From: Thalassotalea sp. PS06
Lineage (GTDB): Bacteria; Pseudomonadota; Gammaproteobacteria; Enterobacterales; Alteromonadaceae
Assembly: GCF_007197775.1 (NCBI RefSeq)
Contig: NZ_CP041638.1
Coordinates: 1,798,001-1,862,000 of the forward strand
Reading direction: 5' to 3'
Length of the DNA stretch: 64,000 nt
Shown here: in pieces, positions 1 to 13,390 of the stretch
Numbering within the stretch: position 1 is the stretch's first letter
Layout: each line of letters starts with the position of its first letter
Notes under the pieces: model-generated
Database searches by the model: none
Told to the model about the DNA's origin: nothing
Seen by the model: the letters and a program-made list of their open reading frames with translations, nothing else
Program-made: the position numbers and the translations under genes

Positions 1-838
<838 letters not shown>

Positions 839-932
839 CTAATACGTGATTGTTATTACGTGAAAGCTTTAAAAAAGATTATGTTTTGTTGATTGGGGTA
901 GCCGAATACAAAAACAAGGCTATAAGATAAAA

Positions 933-960
933 AAAACGCTGTTAATTTAACAGCGTTTTT
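933..960 (-). terminator. Intrinsic terminator downstream of ald
   Basis: Near-perfect inverted repeat of 11 bp (AACGCTGTTAA with TTAACAGCGTT) flanked by A runs on one side and T runs on the other. Read on the minus strand it lies about 65 nt after the ald stop codon. Its symmetry means it could act in both directions. Confidence 0.8.
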
Positions 961-1026
961 ATCAATTTGTTAACACTTAACCTGTCAACTTGTAGGTACA
1001 AGCAGCAAGTGTATGTAACAGGTTAA

Positions 1027-2142
1027 TTAACCTAGAGCGACTTTTGGCTCTACGAATTCGAAACCTAAGTTTACCGCAACGCTTTCACACGTAACTTTAC
1101 CGTCGATAACGTTCAAGCCGTTTAACAGGTGCGCGTCGTCAAGTAGTGCTTGCTTGTAGCCTTTGTTTGCCAATTGAATGATGTAAGGCAAGGTTGCATT
1201 GTTAAGCGCAAATGTAGACGTACGTGGAACCGCGCCAGGCATGTTAGCAACACAGTAGTGAACAACGTCATCAACAATGTAAGTTGGTTCAGCGTGTGTA
1301 GTCGCTTTAGACGTTTCGATACAACCACCCTGGTCGATGGCAACGTCTACGATAGCAGCACCAGGCTTCATCGCTTTGATATGTTCTTTGGTTACTAGCT
1401 TAGGTGCAGCAGCACCTGGAATTAGCACACCACCGATCACTAAATCAGCTTCTAGAACGTGTTTTTCCAACGCATCAGCGGTTGAGTAAATCGCTTTGAT
1501 CTTGTTACCAAACTGAGCATCCAGACGACGAAGTACATTGATGTTACGGTCAAGAACAACAACTTCTGCGCCCATACCTACAGCCATTTGCGCAGCGTTG
1601 TTACCAACCATACCACCACCGATCACCACAACTTTTGCCGGGGCAACACCAGGAACACCACCAAGTAACATACCTCGACCGCCATTAGCTTTTTCAAGCG
1701 CTTGAGCACCGGCTTGAATAGACATACGGCCAGCAACTTCAGACATAGGAGCAAGAAGTGGCAGACCACCGTGGTTATCGGTTACTGTTTCATAGGCGAT
1801 GCAAACCGCTTTTGATTTGATTAGATCTTCAGTTTGCGGAAGATCCGGTGCCAGGTGAAGGTAAGTGAACAGGATTTGACCTTCACGTAACATTGCACGT
1901 TCAACGGCCTGTGGCTCTTTTACCTTAACAATCATTTCTGCTTCAGCAAAAACATCAGCAGCGGTGCCTAAGATACTTGCACCTGCATCAACATAATCCT
2001 GATCAGTAAAACCAATGCCGATACCAGCTTGACTTTCAACAATCACTTTATGACCGTGATTAATCAATTCACGTACGCTCGCAGGAACCATACCAACACG
2101 ATACTCGTGGTTTTTAATCTCTTTAGGAACACCAATAATCAT
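1027..2142 (-). CDS. ald: Alanine dehydrogenase
   Basis: NAD-dependent enzyme that interconverts L-alanine with pyruvate and ammonium, in the cytoplasm. At 371 residues it has the usual family length. The N-terminal motif [14 protein letters not shown] is typical, Lys75 and His96 match the known substrate-binding and catalytic residues, and the dinucleotide-binding glycine cluster [12 protein letters not shown] lies at about 173-184. It is divergent from an Lrp-type regulator with an A+T-rich 141-bp gap, so regulation by that protein is a reasonable inference but no defined operator was identified. Confidence 0.97.
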   Translation of the reverse strand: MIIGVPKEIKNHEYRVGMVPASVRELINHGHKVIVESQAGIGIGFTDQDYVDAGASILGTAADVFAEAEMIVKVKEPQAVERAMLREGQILFTYLHLAPDLPQTEDLIKSKAVCIAYETVTDNHGGLPLLAPMSEVAGRMSIQAGAQALEKANGGRGMLLGGVPGVAPAKVVVIGGGMVGNNAAQMAVGMGAEVVVLDRNINVLRRLDAQFGNKIKAIYSTADALEKHVLEADLVIGGVLIPGAAAPKLVTKEHIKAMKPGAAIVDVAIDQGGCIETSKATTHAEPTYIVDDVVHYCVANMPGAVPRTSTFALNNATLPYIIQLANKGYKQALLDDAHLLNGLNVIDGKVTCESVAVNLGFEFVEPKVALG

Positions 2143-2283
2143 TTAACTTATCTCTATATTTTTAAACTAAGAAACTATTAATCTATTATAAGAGTAATTT
2201 GTAAGATTAATTTATTGAAATTTTCACTTTGAAAGAGGAATATGTGGGAAAATTTAACTTTGATAGATTAAAAGACTAATTTT

Positions 2284-2757
2284 ATGGCGAGTGAGCGAAA
2301 ACTAGACAGGATTGATAAAAACATTCTGCATGAATTACAGAAACAGGGCAGGTTGTCTAATGTAGAACTGTCTAAACGGGTGGGGTTAAGCCCTACGCCT
2401 TGTCTGGAGCGGGTGAAAAAACTGGAAGCCGATAATGTCATCACGGGTTACAGCGCTAATCTTAATCCCAAATATCTTGGTGCGTCATTATTGGTATTTG
2501 TGGAAATTACGCTAAGCAAGACCTCCCCGGATGTGTTTGAAGACTTCTCTAAAGCGGTACAGCGATTAGATGTGATTCAGGAATGTCATCTTGTTTCTGG
2601 TAATTTCGATTTTCTGCTAAAGACCCGTGTGTCGGATATGCAGGCCTATCGAAACCTGTTGGGGGATACACTTCTTACTTTGCCAGCGGTAAGCGAAAGC
2701 CGCACCTATGTGGTAATGGAAGAAGTAAAATCAAACAATCATTTAGCCATTAGGTAG
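2284..2757 (+). CDS. lrp: Leucine-responsive regulatory protein (Lrp/AsnC family)
   Basis: A 157-residue transcription regulator. The N-terminal part (about residues 8-60) is a winged helix-turn-helix with the family signature LSNVELSKRVGLSPTPCLERV, and the C-terminal half is the RAM ligand-binding domain with the GNFDFLLKTRV strand. Length and sequence fit the global Lrp protein rather than a local AsnC paralogue. The next gene is ftsK, as commonly seen for lrp in gammaproteobacteria. Divergence from ald suggests ald is one of its targets (inference). Confidence 0.93.
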   Translation: MASERKLDRIDKNILHELQKQGRLSNVELSKRVGLSPTPCLERVKKLEADNVITGYSANLNPKYLGASLLVFVEITLSKTSPDVFEDFSKAVQRLDVIQECHLVSGNFDFLLKTRVSDMQAYRNLLGDTLLTLPAVSESRTYVVMEEVKSNNHLAIR

Positions 2758-2864
2758 TTCGGTAAATAACCAATATTTCACTAAATCATATTGCCTGCAG
2801 GATAGTTATTTTCAGCGGCTCAAATGTTTGCTATTTTAGACCTTAATAACAATAACGATTTTGC

Positions 2865-5450
2865 ATGGATTCGAATTTGTCTGAAACTGCTAAGAAAACC
2901 CTGAGTGGTGGCCAACGCCTTCTCGAAGTGGGATTAATTTTTACCACTGTCTTCGCTATTTTTCTGGTCGTTGCCTTATTAACCTTTGATCCCCGTGACC
3001 CAAGCTGGTCACAAACGGGCTATCATGCTGCCGTTAATAACGCCGGTGGAGCAATTGGCGCTTACTTAGCAGACATTATCTTATTCAGTTTTGGACGTAT
3101 CGCTTACACTTTACCTTTTGCTGTCGCGTTAATTGGATGGTTGTTGTTCCAACGCATTCGCTATTTACTGGAGATAGATTTCTTCACCCTGGGCCTTAAA
3201 TTTATCGGCTTCTTGATGCTTTATATTGGCTTAACGTCAATCTGGAGTATGAATGCCGACGATATTTACGAGTTTTCTGGTGGCGGTCTTATCGGCGATC
3301 TTATCTCCAATGCGCTATTACCTTATCTTAATTTTGTTGGTACCAGTTTATTTCTGGTATTACTGACAACCTCAGGCTTTGTATTTTTAACCGGTGTTTC
3401 TTTTTTAACTATCGTTGATTGGCTCGGCGCTCAAGCGATTTCAGTCGTTATGGCGCTTGTTAGTGGTATGGCGAAACTAAAACATTCGTTTTCATCATCA
3501 CCACTGGAATTGGAAACTGCAGAAGGTTTGCTTGAATCAGATGAGCTAGATGAAATCGTTGCAACAGCGAAGAAAAAGAAAACTAAGGCAAGTAAAAAAG
3601 AAACCAATGCGATCGATAATGTCGACGACATTGAAGGTATTGAAGATTTTGCGCAAACATCTAGCGGTCTGTCGGCAAGCGATGAACAACTGGCTGCAAG
3701 GTTTTTCGCGCCAGACCCTGCTATGCAGGAAAATACTGCCGAGGAGCCGTTTATTGATATCGATGATATTCTTGATGAACCGTTGGTTGGCCATATTGAC
3801 CAAAACATTTCCGACGATGAAATCGATGCGGCTTTCGCGCCGGTAGAACCGATTGCACCGTTTGATGATCAACCGGCCGTTGCAAATACCAAACCAACGC
3901 CACAACAGCCTGCTGTTGCAAAAGCACCTGCGGCAAGTGCCGGTTTTGATAAATATGTGGGCATGCCTTCTATAGAGTTGTTAGATCGCCCGGATAAAAA
4001 CGAAAACCCAATTAACCAGGAAGAGCTTGATATGGTTAGCCGCCTGGTTGAAGCAAAGTTATTAGACTTCTCGGTACAGGCACAAGTTGTAAATGTATTC
4101 CCTGGTCCGGTTATCACCCGTTTTGAACTGGATTTAGCCCCTGGTGTTAAGGTCAGCAAAATTAGCAATCTATCTAAAGATTTGGCCCGTGCGTTATCCG
4201 CTATCAGCGTTCGAGTGGTTGAGGTCATTCCTGGGAAATCGGTTATTGGCCTTGAGCTTCCGAATAAGCACCGCGAAATTGTACGCCTGTCTGAAGTTAT
4301 TAGCTGTGATTTGTTTACTAAATCAAGCTCACCTTTAACTATGGTGCTTGGTAAAGATATTGCCGGTGACCCCATTGTGGTTGATTTAGCAAAAATGCCA
4401 CACTTATTGGTTGCCGGTACTACAGGTTCCGGTAAATCCGTTGGTGTGAACACTATGATCCTGTCTCTTCTGTATAAATCAACGCCAGAAGATGTGCGTT
4501 TGATTATGATAGACCCGAAAATGTTGGAATTATCTGTATATGAAGGGATCCCGCATTTGTTGGCAGAAGTAGTTACCGATATGAAAGAAGCCGCCAATGC
4601 ACTGCGTTGGTGTGTCGGTGAGATGGAACGTCGTTACAAGTTAATGTCGGCCATGGGGGTTCGTAACTTAAAAGGTTTCAACCAAAAGGTAGAGCGGGCT
4701 ATTGCCGAAGGTAATCCGCTGACCGATCCTCTTTGGAAGCCTGGTGACAGCATGGATGAAACTGCGCCGCAGTTAGAAAAGCTTCCTGCGATCGTTGTGG
4801 TTGTCGATGAATTTGCCGACATGATCATGATTGTTGGTAAGAAAGTCGAGGAACTGATTGCCCGTATCGCGCAAAAAGCCCGTGCTGCCGGTATTCATTT
4901 GATTTTGGCAACGCAACGCCCATCGGTAGATGTCATTACCGGTTTGATTAAAGCCAATATTCCTACCCGGATGGCGTTCCAGGTTTCATCCCGTGTAGAT
5001 TCCAGGACCATTTTGGACCAGCAAGGTGCGGAACAGTTATTGGGGCAGGGTGATATGTTGTATCTTCCGCCAGGTACCGGTGTTCCTACTCGTGTCCATG
5101 GTGCATTTGTAGATGATCATGAAGTCCACGCGGTTGTCAATGACTGGAAATCCCGTGGCACGCCAAACTACATTGATGAGATCCTGTCCGGCGAAACCAA
5201 CGCCGACAACTTATTGCCTGGCGAACAGGCAGAGACGGAAGAAAGCGAACTCGATGCGCTGTACGATGAAGCTCTAGCTCATGTTACCGAAACCCGCCGA
5301 GCCTCTATTTCTGGTGTTCAACGTAAGTTCCGTATCGGTTATAACCGTGCGGCACGAATTATCGAGCAAATGGAAATGAGCGGTGTGGTGAGTTCTCCAG
5401 GACATAACGGTAACCGCGAAGTATTAGCGCCGCCGCCGGTAAAAAACTAA
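2865..5450 (+). CDS. ftsK: DNA translocase FtsK
   Basis: Septum-anchored ATP-driven DNA pump that resolves and segregates the chromosome terminus during division. The 861-residue protein has N-terminal membrane helices (about residues 20-200), an acidic, Ala/Pro-rich linker (about 215-370), the motor domain with Walker A GTTGSGKS (about 519-526) and Walker [11 protein letters not shown] (about 643-652), and a C-terminal winged-helix gamma domain (about 795-861) that reads KOPS sites. The linker is shorter than in E. coli FtsK (about 1330 residues), which is normal for many relatives. No strong ribosome binding site precedes the ATG. Confidence 0.97.
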   Translation: MDSNLSETAKKTLSGGQRLLEVGLIFTTVFAIFLVVALLTFDPRDPSWSQTGYHAAVNNAGGAIGAYLADIILFSFGRIAYTLPFAVALIGWLLFQRIRYLLEIDFFTLGLKFIGFLMLYIGLTSIWSMNADDIYEFSGGGLIGDLISNALLPYLNFVGTSLFLVLLTTSGFVFLTGVSFLTIVDWLGAQAISVVMALVSGMAKLKHSFSSSPLELETAEGLLESDELDEIVATAKKKKTKASKKETNAIDNVDDIEGIEDFAQTSSGLSASDEQLAARFFAPDPAMQENTAEEPFIDIDDILDEPLVGHIDQNISDDEIDAAFAPVEPIAPFDDQPAVANTKPTPQQPAVAKAPAASAGFDKYVGMPSIELLDRPDKNENPINQEELDMVSRLVEAKLLDFSVQAQVVNVFPGPVITRFELDLAPGVKVSKISNLSKDLARALSAISVRVVEVIPGKSVIGLELPNKHREIVRLSEVISCDLFTKSSSPLTMVLGKDIAGDPIVVDLAKMPHLLVAGTTGSGKSVGVNTMILSLLYKSTPEDVRLIMIDPKMLELSVYEGIPHLLAEVVTDMKEAANALRWCVGEMERRYKLMSAMGVRNLKGFNQKVERAIAEGNPLTDPLWKPGDSMDETAPQLEKLPAIVVVVDEFADMIMIVGKKVEELIARIAQKARAAGIHLILATQRPSVDVITGLIKANIPTRMAFQVSSRVDSRTILDQQGAEQLLGQGDMLYLPPGTGVPTRVHGAFVDDHEVHAVVNDWKSRGTPNYIDEILSGETNADNLLPGEQAETEESELDALYDEALAHVTETRRASISGVQRKFRIGYNRAARIIEQMEMSGVVSSPGHNGNREVLAPPPVKN

Positions 5451-5532
5451 TTTTTAGTTAAACTTTTTAACAACTTCAGTTTCCAAAGAATCATAAACCA
5501 TTAAATATTTAGCCAATGATAAGGTTGTAATT

Positions 5533-6177
5533 TTGATCAAATTTAAAACATTGCCCCTGTTAACATCGACATTTTTTATCGGTTCACTAGCCGTTAGCTT
5601 CAGCGCAATGGCTGAAGATGTAAAGCAGCAACTGATGGCCAAGCTGGAAGTAGTTGGTGGTTTTAGCGCCAATTTCACACAGGTTGTCAGTGACGCAGAT
5701 GGCAATGAATTACAACAGCAATCCGGTGTATTGAAAGTACGCCGTCCGAATCTAATTTATTGGGAAACGCTTGAGCCTGATGAAACCTTAGTGGTGAGCG
5801 ATGGCGAAACGTTATGGTTTTATAATCCATTTGTAGAGCAGGTATCGGCGTTTAATGTCTCTAACGCCGTTGCTAACACACCAATTCTGTTACTAAGCGA
5901 TACCGACGAGAGTTTGTGGCAGGATTACAAAGTAACGGCTAAATCCGGCTCTGATGAAGGCTCTTACTATTCCATTGCATCTCTTGATGAAAACGCCCAG
6001 GTGAAAACCTTAGATCTTTCGTTTAATGGTGATCAATTGACGTCTTTTACCATTGAAGATGCGACTGGACAATTCAGTAAATTTAACCTGAGTGACGTAT
6101 CCTCCGACCCATTACCTGAAAAAGAGCAGTTTAACTTTACCCTTCCTGAAGGGGTGGACTTTGATGACCAGCGATAA
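5533..6177 (+). CDS. lolA: Outer-membrane lipoprotein carrier protein LolA
   Basis: Periplasmic chaperone that ferries lipoproteins from the LolCDE transporter to LolB at the outer membrane. The 214-residue product begins with a signal peptide ending at about residue 27 (SFSAMA/E), followed by the LolA fold with FSANFTQ near the mature N-terminus and RPNLIYWE around residue 74. The start is a TTG at 5533 with AAGG 8 nt upstream; no better ATG precedes the signal peptide. It follows ftsK by 82 nt and overlaps rarA by 14 nt, so the two are probably translationally coupled. Confidence 0.95.
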   Translation: MIKFKTLPLLTSTFFIGSLAVSFSAMAEDVKQQLMAKLEVVGGFSANFTQVVSDADGNELQQQSGVLKVRRPNLIYWETLEPDETLVVSDGETLWFYNPFVEQVSAFNVSNAVANTPILLLSDTDESLWQDYKVTAKSGSDEGSYYSIASLDENAQVKTLDLSFNGDQLTSFTIEDATGQFSKFNLSDVSSDPLPEKEQFNFTLPEGVDFDDQR

Positions 6178-7522
6178 TGGTAATTTAAGTTTTGACTTAG
6201 ATTCTCAAGATTTATTTGCGCCGCTTGCGGCGCGAATGCGTCCTATCCACCTGGACGAATATATCGGTCAGGAGCATCTGTTAGCGCCGAATAAACCGCT
6301 TCGTCAAGCTATAGAGCAAGGATTGGCTCATTCATTAATCTTCTGGGGACCACCTGGCACCGGTAAAACCACGTTATCTGAACTTATTGCTCGTTATGCG
6401 GATGCGGATATCGAGCGCCTGTCGGCAGTAACATCAGGAGTTAAGGACATACGTCAGGCCATTGACCAGGCGAAACTTAACGCTCAGGCAAAACAACGAC
6501 GCACCATCTTGTTTGTGGACGAGGTACATCGATTCAATAAAAGCCAGCAAGATGCGTTTTTACCTTTCATTGAAGATGGCACCATTACCTTTATCGGTGC
6601 AACTACAGAAAACCCATCTTTTGAGTTAAATCAGGCCTTGCTTTCTAGAGCCAGGGTTTACGTACTCAAATCATTAACGCCTGAGCATCTGCAAGAGGTA
6701 GTTGGCCGAGCACTCAATAACAAAGAAAAAGGTTTCGGCAAGCTGGATATCGAATTGTTATCGGATGCACGAGATAGTCTGATTGCTTTAGCCAATGGCG
6801 ATGCCAGACGAGTGCTGAATTTATTAGAGATATGCGTTGATTTAGCCGACCAAGGTGAAAGCAAGCGTGTTATTGATGTTGCGACGGTACAGCAGGTAGC
6901 GGGCGATAAACAGCCGCTATATGACAAATCAGGCGACCATTTCTATGACCTTATTTCCGCCTTTCATAAATCGGTACGTGGCTCTGACCCTGATGCAGCG
7001 CTGTATTGGTATTGTCGGATCTTAGAAGGAGGTGGCGATCCCTTATATGTTGCTCGTCGTCTGTTGGCGATTGCCAGTGAAGATATTGGTAATGCCGACC
7101 CTCGGGCATTACAAATTGGTTTAAATGCCTGGGATACGTTTCATCGCGTAGGTCCAGCCGAAGGTGAAAGGGCTATTGCGCAAGCGACGGTATTTATGGC
7201 GTTAGCGCCAAAAAGTAATTCCGTGTACCGCGCCTTTAAACAAGCCCGACTTATGGCTAAAGATACCGGAGATCTAACCGTACCTTTGCACCTTAGAAAT
7301 GCGACATCAAGTATTACCCGTGAGCTGAGTCATGGTAAAGAGTATCGCTATGCCCATGATGAAGCCGGTGCCTTTGCCGCTGGTGAAGTTTATTTTCCAG
7401 AAGCGCTAGCCGGGACTCGTTTTTATGAACCGTGTGAACGTGGGTTAGAAAAAAAGCTTAAGGAAAAGCAGGAATATTTGACGGCGTTAAATCAGCAATC
7501 CGGGAAGCGCCGCTATGATTAG
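6164..7522 (+). CDS. rarA: Replication-associated recombination protein A (MgsA-type AAA+ ATPase)
   Basis: AAA+ ATPase related to clamp loaders that acts at stalled replication forks. The frame is open upstream to 6092, but ATG 6164 is preceded by GAAGGGG and yields a normal 452-residue protein beginning [10 protein letters not shown]. Walker [10 protein letters not shown] is at about residue 62, Walker [10 protein letters not shown] at about 115, and the sensor segment [13 protein letters not shown] follows. The C-terminal tetramerisation domain is complete. It overlaps lolA by 14 nt and crcB by 8 nt in a compact operon. Confidence 0.96.
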   Translation: MTSDNGNLSFDLDSQDLFAPLAARMRPIHLDEYIGQEHLLAPNKPLRQAIEQGLAHSLIFWGPPGTGKTTLSELIARYADADIERLSAVTSGVKDIRQAIDQAKLNAQAKQRRTILFVDEVHRFNKSQQDAFLPFIEDGTITFIGATTENPSFELNQALLSRARVYVLKSLTPEHLQEVVGRALNNKEKGFGKLDIELLSDARDSLIALANGDARRVLNLLEICVDLADQGESKRVIDVATVQQVAGDKQPLYDKSGDHFYDLISAFHKSVRGSDPDAALYWYCRILEGGGDPLYVARRLLAIASEDIGNADPRALQIGLNAWDTFHRVGPAEGERAIAQATVFMALAPKSNSVYRAFKQARLMAKDTGDLTVPLHLRNATSSITRELSHGKEYRYAHDEAGAFAAGEVYFPEALAGTRFYEPCERGLEKKLKEKQEYLTALNQQSGKRRYD

Positions 7523-7901
7523 TGCCTGGCAAACTTATCTGTTTGTCGCCATAGGTGGTGCCTGTGGTGCCAGCCTGCGCTATTTTATTTCACAAATGGT
7601 ATTGATTTGGCTCGGAAAAGGATTCCCTTTTGCGACATTGCTAGTTAATATCACCGGTTCGTTATTAATGGGTTTCCTGTATGGGTTGATTCAGCAGGGG
7701 ATCATTGAAGTCGTGGTATACCGAACCCTGATTGGCATTGGCTTTTTAGGCGCATTCACCACATTTTCAACTTTTTCGTTAGATACTTTGTTGTTAATGC
7801 AACAAGGTGAGATAATAAAAGCCATGTTAAATGTTCTTCTTAACGTCGTCTTATGTGTTTTGGCCGCGGCGTTGGGAATGTACTTAGTCGTAAATAAATA
7901 A
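7515..7901 (+). CDS. crcB: Fluoride ion channel CrcB/Fluc
   Basis: Small inner-membrane fluoride exporter that works as a dual-topology dimer. The 128 residues form four hydrophobic helices and include the family motifs [11 protein letters not shown] near the N-terminus and [13 protein letters not shown] in the third helix, which lines the fluoride pore. The ATG overlaps the rarA stop by 8 nt. No fluoride riboswitch was seen: the gene has no leader of its own because it is embedded between rarA and serS. Confidence 0.95.
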   Translation: MISAWQTYLFVAIGGACGASLRYFISQMVLIWLGKGFPFATLLVNITGSLLMGFLYGLIQQGIIEVVVYRTLIGIGFLGAFTTFSTFSLDTLLLMQQGEIIKAMLNVLLNVVLCVLAAALGMYLVVNK

Positions 7902-7908
7902 CAAGTGA

Positions 7909-9195
<1,287 letters not shown>

Positions 9196-9277
9196 TCCGA
9201 TATTCAATGGCTAATGCTCGAATTTTAGTTTTTGAACGCTAGTTTTCGCGCTTTAGTTTTCGAAAATAAACTTTCTT

Positions 9278-9304
9278 AAAGGGGACCTTTGGTCCTCTTT
9301 TTGT
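9278..9304 (+). terminator. Intrinsic terminator of serS
   Basis: Ten-base-pair stem (AAAGGGGACC with GGTCCTCTTT, one G-T pair) closed by a TTT loop and followed by a T run, 82 nt after the serS stop. Confidence 0.85.
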
Positions 9305-9627
9305 TTCTGTCTCTATGTAAATTATTGATTTGTATAGCGTATTAGGTTGATAGCGTGGTTTTTAGCTCGGGCGCTATGAAGCTGGTTTTCTATTAGTTTG
9401 GGGTGATGTGAGAGGTTACGCGTTACGCCCGTTAAGGTTGTTTTAGCGCTAACAGGTATTCCTGACCGGGATACCACTGGGCATTTTGGGTATTGGCTGC
9501 CTGGACATTTGCAACTTTCTTATATGCAGTAATCGTGTTTGATGGTGTAGGGGGGTTGCAAGGGGTGTTTACGAAGGTGGAAGTCGAAGGTGGGAGATAG
9601 AGTGTCCTGCTAATTTCATTTAACAAT
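9305..9627. other. Intergenic stretch with no convincing gene
   Basis: Between the convergent serS and gapA terminators. It holds one isolated 8-bp hairpin at 9455-9475 (GGTATTCC with GGGATACC, loop TGACC) and a G-rich patch near 9551-9600. The only longer open frame, on the minus strand, runs into the 3' end of gapA and has no ribosome binding site or recognisable product. Nothing else is supported. Confidence 0.5.
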
Positions 9628-9653
9628 AAAAAAGGGAGCGTTGAGCTCCCTTT
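9628..9653 (-). terminator. Intrinsic terminator of gapA
   Basis: Nine-base-pair stem AAAGGGAGC/GCTCCCTTT around a GTTGA loop, with a run of A on the plus strand that becomes a U tract on the minus-strand transcript, 13 nt after the gapA stop. Confidence 0.88.
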
Positions 9654-9666
9654 AAATATCACATAA

Positions 9667-10721
<1,055 letters not shown>

Positions 10722-10914
10722 ATTTGAGCTTAATTCAAGTGTTTTTTACATTGGAGGGTGGTTTTGTAGTTGTTTTATTAAATATGTAAATATTTATTCG
10801 CTAACAATTACATAAACCATGATTTTTATGGCAGAATACGCCCCATTTTCAGGCCGGTAAGCTTTAATTATAGATATTACTGGCGATACCTCCCCAAATT
10901 GAATGGAAAAATAC

Positions 10915-12444
10915 ATGTCTGACGATTCAACGAAATGTGACATTGGTTTTGTTGGCTTAGGTGTAATGGGTAAAAACCTGGTACTGAACCTGGCTGATAA
11001 TGGTTACAAAATAGCTGCTTTTGATCTTGATTTTGAAAAGGTTAACGCAGCCATTGAGCAAGATGCTCAAGAGAATCAACAGGGTAGTCCCCGTGTCATT
11101 GGTTGTTCTTCTTATACCGAGCTTTTATCTAAGCTTAAAGCGCCTCATCTAATCGTTTTAAGTGTTCCTGCTGGTGAAGTGGTTGATCAGGTTTGCCATA
11201 ACCTGATTGGGGCAGGTATTCAGCCCGATGATATCGTCATCGATACAGGTAACTCGCTTTGGACTGACACTGTAGATCGTGAAAAGCGTTACAAAGAAAA
11301 CTTTATCTTTTTCTCATCAGCCGTTTCTGGTGGTGAAGTTGGGGCACGTTTTGGTCCAGCATTAATGCCAAGTGGCAGTGCTTATGCGTGGACACGCGTT
11401 AAGCCTATCTGGCAATCGATTGCTGCTAAGGTTGACGCCGAAACCGGTAAACCGTTAGAGCGTACTAAGCCAGGTGAGATCATTACCCATGGTGAAGCAT
11501 GTGCCGATTACATTGGCCCTGCTGGGGCTGGCCACTATGTGAAAATGGTACACAACGGTATCGAATATGCAGACATGCAAATTATCTGTGAGGCTTATCA
11601 TGTATTACGTGAAGGTTTAGGGATGAATTGTGATGAGATTGCCGATGTGTTTGCCGAGTGGAATGCGGGCGATCTTAATAGTTATCTGATGGAAATCTCT
11701 GTTGAAGTGTTACGTCATAAAGATCCAGAAACTGAAACTGCGTTGGTTGATTTGATTTTAGATAAAGCAGGTCAAAAGGGCACGGGCTTGTGGACTGCAG
11801 TAAGCTCGCTAGAAGTAGGTTGTCCGGCACCTACAATTTCTCAGGCAGTATATGCGCGTTCGATTTCCTCTTTTAAGGATTTGCGTCAGCAAACCGCTAA
11901 GAAGTTAACGCGTCCACAAAATGAAGCATTAACTGCACAGCAAAAAGCAACATTAGTTACCGAATTACATGATGCGTTATATTGCGCAAAAATCTGTGCT
12001 TATGCCCAGGGTTTTCAGCTAATGAAACTCGCTTCTGTTGAACACAACTGGAAGCTTAATTTTGCTTCAATCGCTCGTATCTGGCGTGCTGGTTGTATCA
12101 TTCGTGCATCTTTCCTGCAGTCGATTACCAAGGCATTTGAACGTGATAGCGAGTTAGAAAACCTGTTACTAGACTCTTACTTTTCTGACCAACTAAGCAA
12201 ATATCAGAGTAACTGGCGACAGGCAGTAGCGAAGGCAACATTGATGGGGATCCCAGTTGGAGCGATATCAGCGTCATTAGGGTATTACGATTCAATGTGT
12301 TGTGAAATCCTTCCTGCAAACTTGTTGCAAGGTCAGCGTGACTTCTTTGGCGCCCATACCTTCGAGCGAGTCGATAAACCAGTCGGCAAAAAGTTTCATG
12401 TTGAATGGTCGAAATCGGATCGTCCTATTAAAGCGTTGAACTAG
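10915..12444 (+). CDS. gnd: 6-phosphogluconate dehydrogenase (decarboxylating)
   Basis: Oxidative pentose-phosphate enzyme converting 6-phosphogluconate to ribulose-5-phosphate with release of CO2 and NADPH. The Rossmann motif IGFVGLGVMGKNLVLNLAD starts near residue 10, and the substrate-binding signature SSAVSGGEVGARFGPALMPSG and the helical dimerisation domain follow. The 509 residues exceed the 468 of E. coli Gnd, which is common in marine relatives. ATG 10915 was preferred because it matches homologues; an in-frame ATG at 10903 would add four residues, and neither has a strong ribosome binding site. Confidence 0.94.
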   Translation: MSDDSTKCDIGFVGLGVMGKNLVLNLADNGYKIAAFDLDFEKVNAAIEQDAQENQQGSPRVIGCSSYTELLSKLKAPHLIVLSVPAGEVVDQVCHNLIGAGIQPDDIVIDTGNSLWTDTVDREKRYKENFIFFSSAVSGGEVGARFGPALMPSGSAYAWTRVKPIWQSIAAKVDAETGKPLERTKPGEIITHGEACADYIGPAGAGHYVKMVHNGIEYADMQIICEAYHVLREGLGMNCDEIADVFAEWNAGDLNSYLMEISVEVLRHKDPETETALVDLILDKAGQKGTGLWTAVSSLEVGCPAPTISQAVYARSISSFKDLRQQTAKKLTRPQNEALTAQQKATLVTELHDALYCAKICAYAQGFQLMKLASVEHNWKLNFASIARIWRAGCIIRASFLQSITKAFERDSELENLLLDSYFSDQLSKYQSNWRQAVAKATLMGIPVGAISASLGYYDSMCCEILPANLLQGQRDFFGAHTFERVDKPVGKKFHVEWSKSDRPIKALN

Positions 12445-12483
12445 GGCGTTAAACTAAAATCTCAAATTGAAGGAGAAAACCTG

Positions 12484-12885
12484 ATGAGTGACTCAAATGA
12501 CGATTACAAACAAAAATTGTCGCCAGAGGCTTATCAGGTTTGTCGATTAGGCGCTACCGAAGCGCCTTTCTCCGGCAAATATTGTGATCACTGGCACCCA
12601 GGTCGTTATGTTTGTGCCTGTTGCCAGCAACCTTTATTTTCATCAGAAGCTAAATTCGAGTCCGGCTGTGGCTGGCCTAGCTTCAATGCTTCGATACCTG
12701 AACAGGTTTCATACCTGCCTGATTATTCACACAATATGGCCAGGACAGAAATACAGTGTAAACACTGCCAATCCCATTTAGGCCATGTTTTCGATGATGG
12801 CCCAGCACCCACCCATAAACGCTATTGCGTGAATTCTTTAAGTCTTGATTTTATCCCACTAAGTTTGTGCACAACTCAGAGTTAG
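12484..12885 (+). CDS. msrB: Peptide-methionine (R)-S-oxide reductase MsrB, C-terminus altered by a repeat element
   Basis: Repairs methionine-R-sulfoxide in oxidised proteins using thioredoxin. The 133-residue product has the two zinc-binding pairs (Cys44/Cys47 and Cys92/Cys95), the GCGWPSF motif and the catalytic Cys115 in RYCVNS, so the enzyme core looks intact. AAGGAGAA upstream is a good ribosome binding site. The last eight residues (LSLCTTQS) and the stop codon are encoded by the MITE-like repeat beginning at 12853, so the original C-terminal tail was replaced. Confidence 0.95.
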   Translation: MSDSNDDYKQKLSPEAYQVCRLGATEAPFSGKYCDHWHPGRYVCACCQQPLFSSEAKFESGCGWPSFNASIPEQVSYLPDYSHNMARTEIQCKHCQSHLGHVFDDGPAPTHKRYCVNSLSLDFIPLSLCTTQS

Positions 12886-13110
12886 GGCCGAGGTTCAGTT
12901 ACAACATAGATTTTATTGATATAGTCATTCTATATTAATGAAATATAGGGCAGTAAATGGGCCTCTCACTAACTCCCTTCGGGTGAGTTTTAAAGGCATT
13001 TATCCTGCGTTACTGATTTTGACAATGGATTAACCATTCTCTGCAATCAAAGCCTTGTCTAAAAGCCTTTAAATTCTCACTGAGTGAGCAATAATTTAAT
13101 GGGATTGGTA
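12853..13110. repeat. MITE-like element, copy 1 (non-autonomous, about 258 bp)
   Basis: Highly similar to 27506-27780. Ends are an inverted repeat: ATCCCACTAAG at the left and TTAATGGGAT at the right. Inside is a hairpin AACTCCC-TTCG-GGTGAGTT near 12973-12991 and a second pair of distant arms, GTGAGTTTTAAAGGC and GCCTTTAAATTCTCAC. There is no open frame of note, so it is non-autonomous. The outer TACCA expected at the left end is absent here (ATTTT), while the right end is complete. It lies across the end of msrB. Confidence 0.85.
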
Positions 13111-13390
13111 TTAGTTCTGACAGTTAATCTCATAACTTTCATCAAGCTTTCAAAATCGTTAGGGAAACCCAAAGAAAATGTCAGGTTAGTCAGCACAAAA
13201 CCTCTGTTTTCCCAGCTTTACAGTCCTTTTTAAATTTAATTTGTAATTACTAGTGAAAACGCTAGTGTAACCTTTCATAATTAACTACAATGGCGCCCGC
13301 TAATAACGAACAACTCAATAATAAAATTCTTGCTAAAACGAGTTGTTCTCGCGCTTTGTTTACTTATTTCAATACCAAAAGGTTTATTAC
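13111..13390 (+). promoter_or_regulatory. Leader/promoter region of the long-form GAPDH gene
   Basis: Non-coding 280 bp between the repeat element and the GAPDH start. It contains an imperfect inverted repeat at 13243-13271 with perfect core arms ACTAG and CTAGT, a possible operator. No confident -35/-10 pair was assigned. Confidence 0.35.

Noticed and set aside
3869..4597. Long minus-strand frame inside ftsK (242 codons)
   Set aside because: Shadow of ftsK: codon bias and all motifs belong to the plus strand, and the gene would lie fully inside a conserved motor domain.
7400..7600. Fluoride riboswitch for crcB
   Set aside because: crcB starts inside the end of rarA and has no leader that could fold into the motif.
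12853..13110. Complete insertion sequence
   Set aside because: No transposase frame; at 258 bp the element is non-autonomous.
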